64,000 nucleotides of DNA. It comes from Brevipalpus yothersi (taxonomy: Eukaryota; Arthropoda; Arachnida; Trombidiformes; Tenuipalpidae). The DNA lies in NCBI GenBank assembly GCA_003956705.1, contig QZCP01000301.1:52351-116350 (forward strand), in the 5' to 3' direction. The position numbers and the translations under genes are program-made. Below, piece after piece: positions 60,501 through 64,000 of the stretch (its first letter is position 1; each line of letters opens with the position of its first letter). The notes beneath the pieces are model-generated. The model searched no databases, was not told the origin of the DNA, and saw nothing but the letters and a program-made list of their open reading frames with translations.

Positions 60501-61575
60501 CATAGCCAACCGAAAATAAATTATGAGCTCCAAGATTCGGTACATACAATACTTCACTCATGAAATTACTATTCCACCTTCTACCATTGAAAACATGAAT
60601 GTTGATACGACCTTTACCAACAGCTTTGATAGATCTTCCATCACCGATAGTGAAATTGATTGGGCTCACAAGGGTCTCATAGTCCTGCAGCCAAGCACGA
60701 TTCGATGTCATGTGAGCTGAAGCACCTGAATCGAAAATCCAATCATCAAAACACGGAGCTCCATTACTGTTACCTTGAGCTCCATCACTATCACCTTGAG
60801 CTACCATCAGACCGCAGCTATTTCGGAACCTTTGTTTACCATTGTCACCTTTGGACCCATCTGACTGACAATCTTTGATAAGATGATCCTTTGAACCACA
60901 TTTGAAACACCTCCTTTGAAACTTCTTCTTACCAGGCTTCATTTTCTTCTTAGCCATGAGAGCTTCATTGAGCTCACCACCAGAAATACCTGAGCTCATT
61001 CGCAATTCTCTTTCAGCAACGAGTACCTGAGCCTTAAGACCATCCAAGTCCAACTTCAAGCCACCTACAGCACCCAATCTCCATGAAGTTCGGAAGCTTT
61101 CAAATTCTCGTGGGAGATCATTAACTATTTTGGCCATTATAGTTTCATCAGCAATATCTACTTTGAGATCCTTCAACTTTTTGATGATAACTGTGAGCTC
61201 ACTCAGATAATTACTCACTGATTCACCTGGTTTGAAGTGGTGCTCATAGAACTGCTGGTGACACAAAATTTTGTTGGTTGATGAAGCTTGCTCTCTGTAA
61301 TTCACTATTGAATCCCACATCTCTTTCGAAGTACCACATGAACGAATGAGCCCATGATGCTCATCATCCAAAGTCACAGAGATTAAGCTCTTTGCCTTAG
61401 CATCATTCATCTTCCAAGAACTGAGCTCATTGTTTTCACCTCTCTCCGGCTTCACCACACTACCATCAACATACCCGAGCAGACCTTTGGATTCGAGTAA
61501 AGCAGTTACATCGAATTTCCACCGTTGATAGTTAGAGATAGTCAATACCGAAAGACGATTCTCGATCTTCTCCAT
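57556..61575 (-). CDS. Copia-type gag-pol polyprotein, 1339 residues, intact
   Basis: One uninterrupted frame; I start at the first ATG (61575, MEKIENRL), because the frame reaches upstream only through a GTG. Domains in order: Gag with a CCHC knuckle (CFKCGSKDHLIKDC), aspartic protease (WIFDSGASAHMT), integrase with the HHCC region (HERLGHVH...CEGCALGK) and DDE region (HGDLVGP, TDNGTEF, PQQNGFIERENRT), reverse transcriptase (FDVKTAFLYGEL, LYVDDGLL), and RNase H (ADADYA, STTEAEYIAL, HIDVRHHF). This gag-PR-IN-RT-RH order defines copia/Ty1 elements. No stop or frameshift was seen, so it may still be active. Not a host gene. Confidence 0.95.
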   Translation of the reverse strand: MEKIENRLSVLTISNYQRWKFDVTALLESKGLLGYVDGSVVKPERGENNELSSWKMNDAKAKSLISVTLDDEHHGLIRSCGTSKEMWDSIVNYREQASSTNKILCHQQFYEHHFKPGESVSNYLSELTVIIKKLKDLKVDIADETIMAKIVNDLPREFESFRTSWRLGAVGGLKLDLDGLKAQVLVAERELRMSSGISGGELNEALMAKKKMKPGKKKFQRRCFKCGSKDHLIKDCQSDGSKGDNGKQRFRNSCGLMVAQGDSDGAQGNSNGAPCFDDWIFDSGASAHMTSNRAWLQDYETLVSPINFTIGDGRSIKAVGKGRINIHVFNGRRWNSNFMSEVLYVPNLGAHNLFSVGYAMKKGHKVEMEGNFASIIDIKTNETVVLARRGDNENIYHVLLKCNDSNSLSSSDTEWAQNGKAYVVKENQLRVWHERLGHVHVERVAQMIRDELIPNFKVTDEEIKSFFCEGCALGKMTKKSAYPSELRKCGVGEFVHGDLVGPMEEKSLSGSRFALVLKDEASSYRSIYFLKSKADVPKMLEMYLIKAREESGNRVRRLRTDNGTEFVNSSVKELLLKHGILHELSAPYTPQQNGFIERENRTLVESARSMLCASKLPKFLWAEALNTACYVLNKVVTSKNRLVSSYELWFKKKPNYGELKVFGSEAFKLVPYEHRKKWEPKAKKVIFVGYTNTEKNYRLYDPASRKVEISKHVKFNELSSIELSESGALQKSDPAKMISLDLGEERTSEKILEREEEIFDSSQASLEVRNRVNDELNGDELDPYSDQYSIIYEPTDDYDEPVSSRYNLRDRSKMPLPRYYSLMVYQEPSSYEEAMSSPDKEEWMKAMDAEMDSLKENGTWVLVESGAQGKPISCKWVYKVKRLPDGSIERFKARLVARGYTQRYGRDYLETFSPVVRFDSVRIILSIAAHFKMSIRQFDVKTAFLYGELNEELFMDQPPGYNDGSGRVCKLLKGLYGLKQAPRQWNSKFDSFLKSFGLVNCQSDQCVYVTNMMSSYTILALYVDDGLLCSTSKEVITKIESSLSDTFQIRFSDAKCFVGMEIVSSTKGIKIHQSSYISRLLERFNMEGCKPVSTPGDSHQKLSSDMCPKKESDRAQSAKLPYQELVGALMFLTSISRPDIAFEVSRAAQFMSNYGEQHWKAAKRILRYLKGTKSQGIWYKDGELQLKAYADADYAANPDTRKSTSGFVLTLCGGPVTWAARSQKSVAQSTTEAEYIALADCIKDVIWARQLLVDLGQGRAQPTRVSSDNQAAIKLVHNPVYHRRTKHIDVRHHFIRDEQEKKSITVEFVPTDEQPADMLTKSLCSPSLNNCKTMLMISD

Positions 61576-61689
61576 AATGATTGAGAACACACTGAATTTG
61601 AAGAAAACACTATGAGCTCAAAACGAATAATGAACACTTGAACAGAGTTACACTCAATAGACTTAATAAGTTTCGCAGCTACAGCGAGC

Positions 61690-61703
61690 CTGGGCCCATA
61701 ACC
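61690..61703 (-). other. Primer-binding site, half initiator-Met tRNA type
   Basis: Directly beside the 5' LTR. The plus strand reads CTGGGCCCATAACC, identical to the anticodon arm of eukaryotic initiator Met tRNA, so the element's RNA pairs with an internal tRNA site, as in Drosophila copia. Confidence 0.85.
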
Positions 61704-61888
61704 TGTAGAAATGTACGATTTATTAAGAAGGCAAAGTAAGACAACAGTGTATTGAGAGTTAAAATGATTCGACTTAAATAGGGACTGGAGCTCACTAATA
61801 AAAGAGAGAGCTCCATGAGTAAGAGGTAGAACCTGTTTCGATAAACTAATCTCCTCACAGGAGGGTGAACAGAGAGCCCTCTTCAACA
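61704..61888 (-). repeat. 5' LTR of the copia element
   Basis: 185 bases, identical to the 3' LTR at 57350-57534. It should hold the element's promoter on the minus strand. Confidence 0.93.
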
Positions 61889-61893
61889 GCCCA
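61889..61893. repeat. Target-site duplication, right copy (GCCCA)
   Basis: Matches 57345-57349. Confidence 0.85.
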
Positions 61894-62225
61894 TAACACC
61901 ATACTTTCTATAACGAGTTGAAAGGAATTTCTGTTCTATTTTTGATTTGTCTGAATTTCTTACGAAGGTATAACTTGTTTGATCTCTAGTTGCAACAGAA
62001 GAGTTAATAACTATACAAAAGCAAACAAGAAAAATCTGAGCAAAGAGAATTATTCATTTGCCTCTATCCACCTACACCTTTCTCTTGATGATGACCTTTT
62101 CCTTTTTCCTTGTTCTCATCATGTCATTTCTGTATTCCTTAGAATAGCCAAGTCCATTTGTTTTAGCTCAAATCTCATTGTAACTGATGATTCTTTTGCC
62201 TTGTTTCGATCAACATGGAAGATTG

Positions 62226-62283
<58 letters not shown>

Positions 62284-62295
62284 CACTTATTAAAG
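61894..62295. other. Intron of the Ig gene right of the copia insertion
   Basis: It holds a (CT)n microsatellite (62228-62278) that precedes a possible acceptor (TTATTAAAG). No separate gene is seen. Confidence 0.5.
62228..62278. repeat. (CT)n microsatellite
   Basis: About 51 bases of CT, placed like an extended polypyrimidine tract just upstream of a candidate exon. Confidence 0.95.
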
Positions 62296-62417
62296 CCATC
62301 TCAGAACCTCCAAGAATTCTTTCTCCACTCTCGAAGGGTTTATGGATAGGAGCAGGTAGAGAAAAATCTCCCAAATATAAGTGTATATACCGTGGAAAAT
62401 CAGAACACTACTCACAA
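62296..62417 (+). CDS. Possible exon of the Ig gene (start of Ig2)
   Basis: An AG acceptor at 62294-62295 would join in phase 1 to the Ig1 exon ending 57201 and give QVN-A-ISEPPRILS. DIP and lachesin proteins have PP at this place. A cysteine (KYKC) follows 24 residues after the PP, the spacing usual for Ig2. A GTACAG donor after CAA would end the exon in phase 0. The rest of the Ig2 pattern is poor, so this is tentative. Confidence 0.35.
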
Positions 62418-63293
62418 GTACAGGCAATCTTCACAGAATAACCTGATCAGATGAGCACTGATTTTTTTTCAATACCATTAAGAGAAATTTGATAAATTTG
62501 AAATACCAATTCCTCTTAGAATCAGTGAGAAAAATCTTTGTTTTAGGATCTCAAGAACTGAATTGCTTTTAATTGGCCAAATTTCGTACACACAAGGTTC
62601 GACTCAAATTTAAGTGAAGAAGCTGGAAGCTATTACATACTTTTTTTGCCTCTCAAGAAAGAAAAAGAGATCACTTACAATTAACTAAGGTTGTACTATT
62701 TCGATTTTAATCTTTTTTTGCTCACTTCTCTGATAAGTTTTCTTAATTACCCTCCATTCGAATAATTTCCAAGTACATGTGTGAAGACAGGAAAATGTGA
62801 TTCCAATGAATCAAAGATGCTGAGCTATCCTTTTTCCCTTGGAATCGAAAGTACATACGCATAGACAAGATTCCCTTGTTATTACTTGCTGATCAGCCTT
62901 AGTTCACTTCACCATCATGTTATTATGAATAATTCATCAAAATTCATCCCAAGGAATAGAGGCTCGTGTCTTGTATAAGTGTAAGAGAGATGTAAAAGAG
63001 AAATTTGTAAGCAAGAAAACTCTTTTGGAAGCGTCCAATACAATATAGGAAGTACGTAGTAGTCAAATTTTTATGGCACATACAAAACCATTATTCATTC
63101 ATGTTTTTCGCTTCAAGTCTCGCAAACATAGCTTGTATGAGAGATAGAAGATGATACAGATAAGATGAAAGTGAAAAAATAGGAATAATAAGAATAGGAA
63201 TAAAATAGAGGAGCGGAAAAAATGGTATTCCTTGTCGATGCCCGAAAAATTCTCCTCTTCCTCAGCCACTGGTCGATGAAGTGAAAAAGTCTC

Positions 63294-63298
<5 letters not shown>

Positions 63299-63327
<29 letters not shown>
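63299..63327. repeat. (CT)n microsatellite
   Basis: About 29 bases of CT. Confidence 0.9.
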
Positions 63328-63330
<3 letters not shown>

Positions 63331-63943
63331 TATTCCTCAGATCGATATATATTTATATATATGAAACGCTTTTGTACAGGCTTAGATTCTTTTCCATTCA
63401 CTGATCTTCTCTTGACTACTTACAAGGCCATGAATTGGATATATATCTATTTCGTGAATTCTCTTTTACTTGTATTCTCTGGACAGCTTTGTAATGCTTT
63501 AGCGTCAAACTGAGGCCGTATTCTTCCACTCCATAGCACTTGATAGCCATTCTCGGATTGGGAAAAATCTTATCTGCTGATTGTTTTCGATGTGATGATT
63601 TTCGGCTTGAATGGACTAATGTTGTTTGCAATCAAATATTGTGTGTGTTTGTGTAGGTGGAGCATAGAACGTATGTGACAATCAAACTAGCCAATACATG
63701 TAGATGAATGGAAAAAAGTGTATCCACCAAAACGGGAGCCTGTAGGATTGAAATCAATGGGGACGTAAAAAGCTATAATCCTGGTTCAACCAGTGTGTTG
63801 ACATGCAAACTTGACCATCACAAAGTCAGTGTAGAAGAATGGACATCAATCGATGAGGGGCTATCATCATGTGTGGCAAATGTGGACGGTGGCAACCATT
63901 CGATTGTCCACTTTTTCTCAGTTAACTTGATGTCCTCTTCCCA

Positions 63944-63947
<4 letters not shown>

Positions 63948-64000
<53 letters not shown>
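63948..64000. repeat. (CT)n microsatellite at the window edge
   Basis: At least 53 bases of CT, continuing out of the window. Confidence 0.95.

Larger units (their letters stand above)
57350..61888 (-). mobile_element. Ty1/copia LTR retrotransposon, apparently complete
   Basis: 4539 bases: two identical 185-base LTRs, GCCCA target duplications, a primer-binding site for half of initiator-Met tRNA (61690-61703), a single gag-pol frame and a short polypurine tract (57535-57542, AGTGGGAG on the minus strand). It lies antisense in an intron of the Ig gene. Identical LTRs mean a recent insertion. The palindrome GAGCTC occurs about 30 times by eye in the internal part, far above expectation. Confidence 0.95.
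62418..64000. other. Right end of window, probably intronic
   Basis: AT-rich DNA with (CT)n microsatellites at 63299-63327 and 63948-64000. A frame from 63708 stays open to the window edge, partly by reading through the final CT repeat. It contains VLTCKLDHH and EEW, vaguely Ig-like, but no clear splice site precedes it, so it is not called. Confidence 0.4.

Noticed and set aside
61690..61703. Possible tRNA gene because of the initiator-Met anticodon-arm match
   Set aside because: Only 14 bases match and they abut the LTR, so it is a primer-binding site, not a tRNA gene.
61542..61886. 114-codon minus frame over the 5' LTR
   Set aside because: LTR and leader sequence read by chance; a matching frame appears in the 3' LTR (57266-57559) for the same reason.
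63708..64000. Open frame with VLTCKLDHH...EEW at the right edge, possible Ig domain
   Set aside because: Cys-Trp spacing fits an Ig domain but the later pattern does not, no convincing acceptor precedes it, and part of the frame is CT repeat.

Overview
The window looks like compact, AT-rich nuclear DNA from an arthropod. Evidence: short GT-AG introns (mostly 60-160 bases), an insect/arthropod-type DIP/lachesin immunoglobulin gene, a copia element primed by a half initiator-Met tRNA, and very many (GA)n/(CT)n microsatellites. A mite or similar small-genome arthropod would fit, but the species cannot be fixed from the sequence.

The dominant feature is an array of twelve ZMYND11/BS69-like genes. 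Ten lie on the minus strand (copies A-J, about 1-39.5 kb; A is cut by the window edge). Two, more divergent, lie on the plus strand (K and L, 41.5-49.9 kb), head to head with the rest. I joined the exons by hand; every junction keeps frame and intron phase. A typical copy has a 15-base first exon coding five residues, a PHD-finger exon, an exon with a shortened bromodomain-like helical part, a CPxC...CPWGH zinc site and a PWWP core, and a last exon holding the end of the PWWP plus a long acidic/Ser-rich tail. None has a MYND finger. In its place the tails carry a SUMO-interaction-type motif (hydrophobic-DLT-acidic), and copies C, D, E, F and G also end in PLDLS, the classic CtBP-recruiting motif. 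I infer a lineage-specific family of histone readers rewired to SUMO and CtBP corepression.

Blocks in the array were duplicated with their surroundings. Two intronless ELOVL-type fatty-acid elongase genes (22.2 and 28.8 kb) sit between copies. Next to them are decayed PHD/PWWP exons and pieces of an H-type gene. This implies an ancestral [relic - ELOVL - H-type gene] block present three times, with one ELOVL and two H-type genes since lost. A perfect DR1 nuclear-receptor site lies upstream of copies A, B and C. Another conserved block lies upstream of C-G.

The right part (about 50-64 kb) is mostly intronic. It holds a plus-strand DIP/lachesin-like Ig-domain gene (signal-peptide exon 54.46 kb, Ig1 exons 55.0 and 57.0 kb, a possible Ig2 exon 62.3 kb). 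One of its introns contains an antisense, apparently intact Ty1/copia retrotransposon (57350-61888) with identical 185-base LTRs and a 5-base target duplication, so the insertion is recent. The element is strikingly rich in the palindrome GAGCTC.
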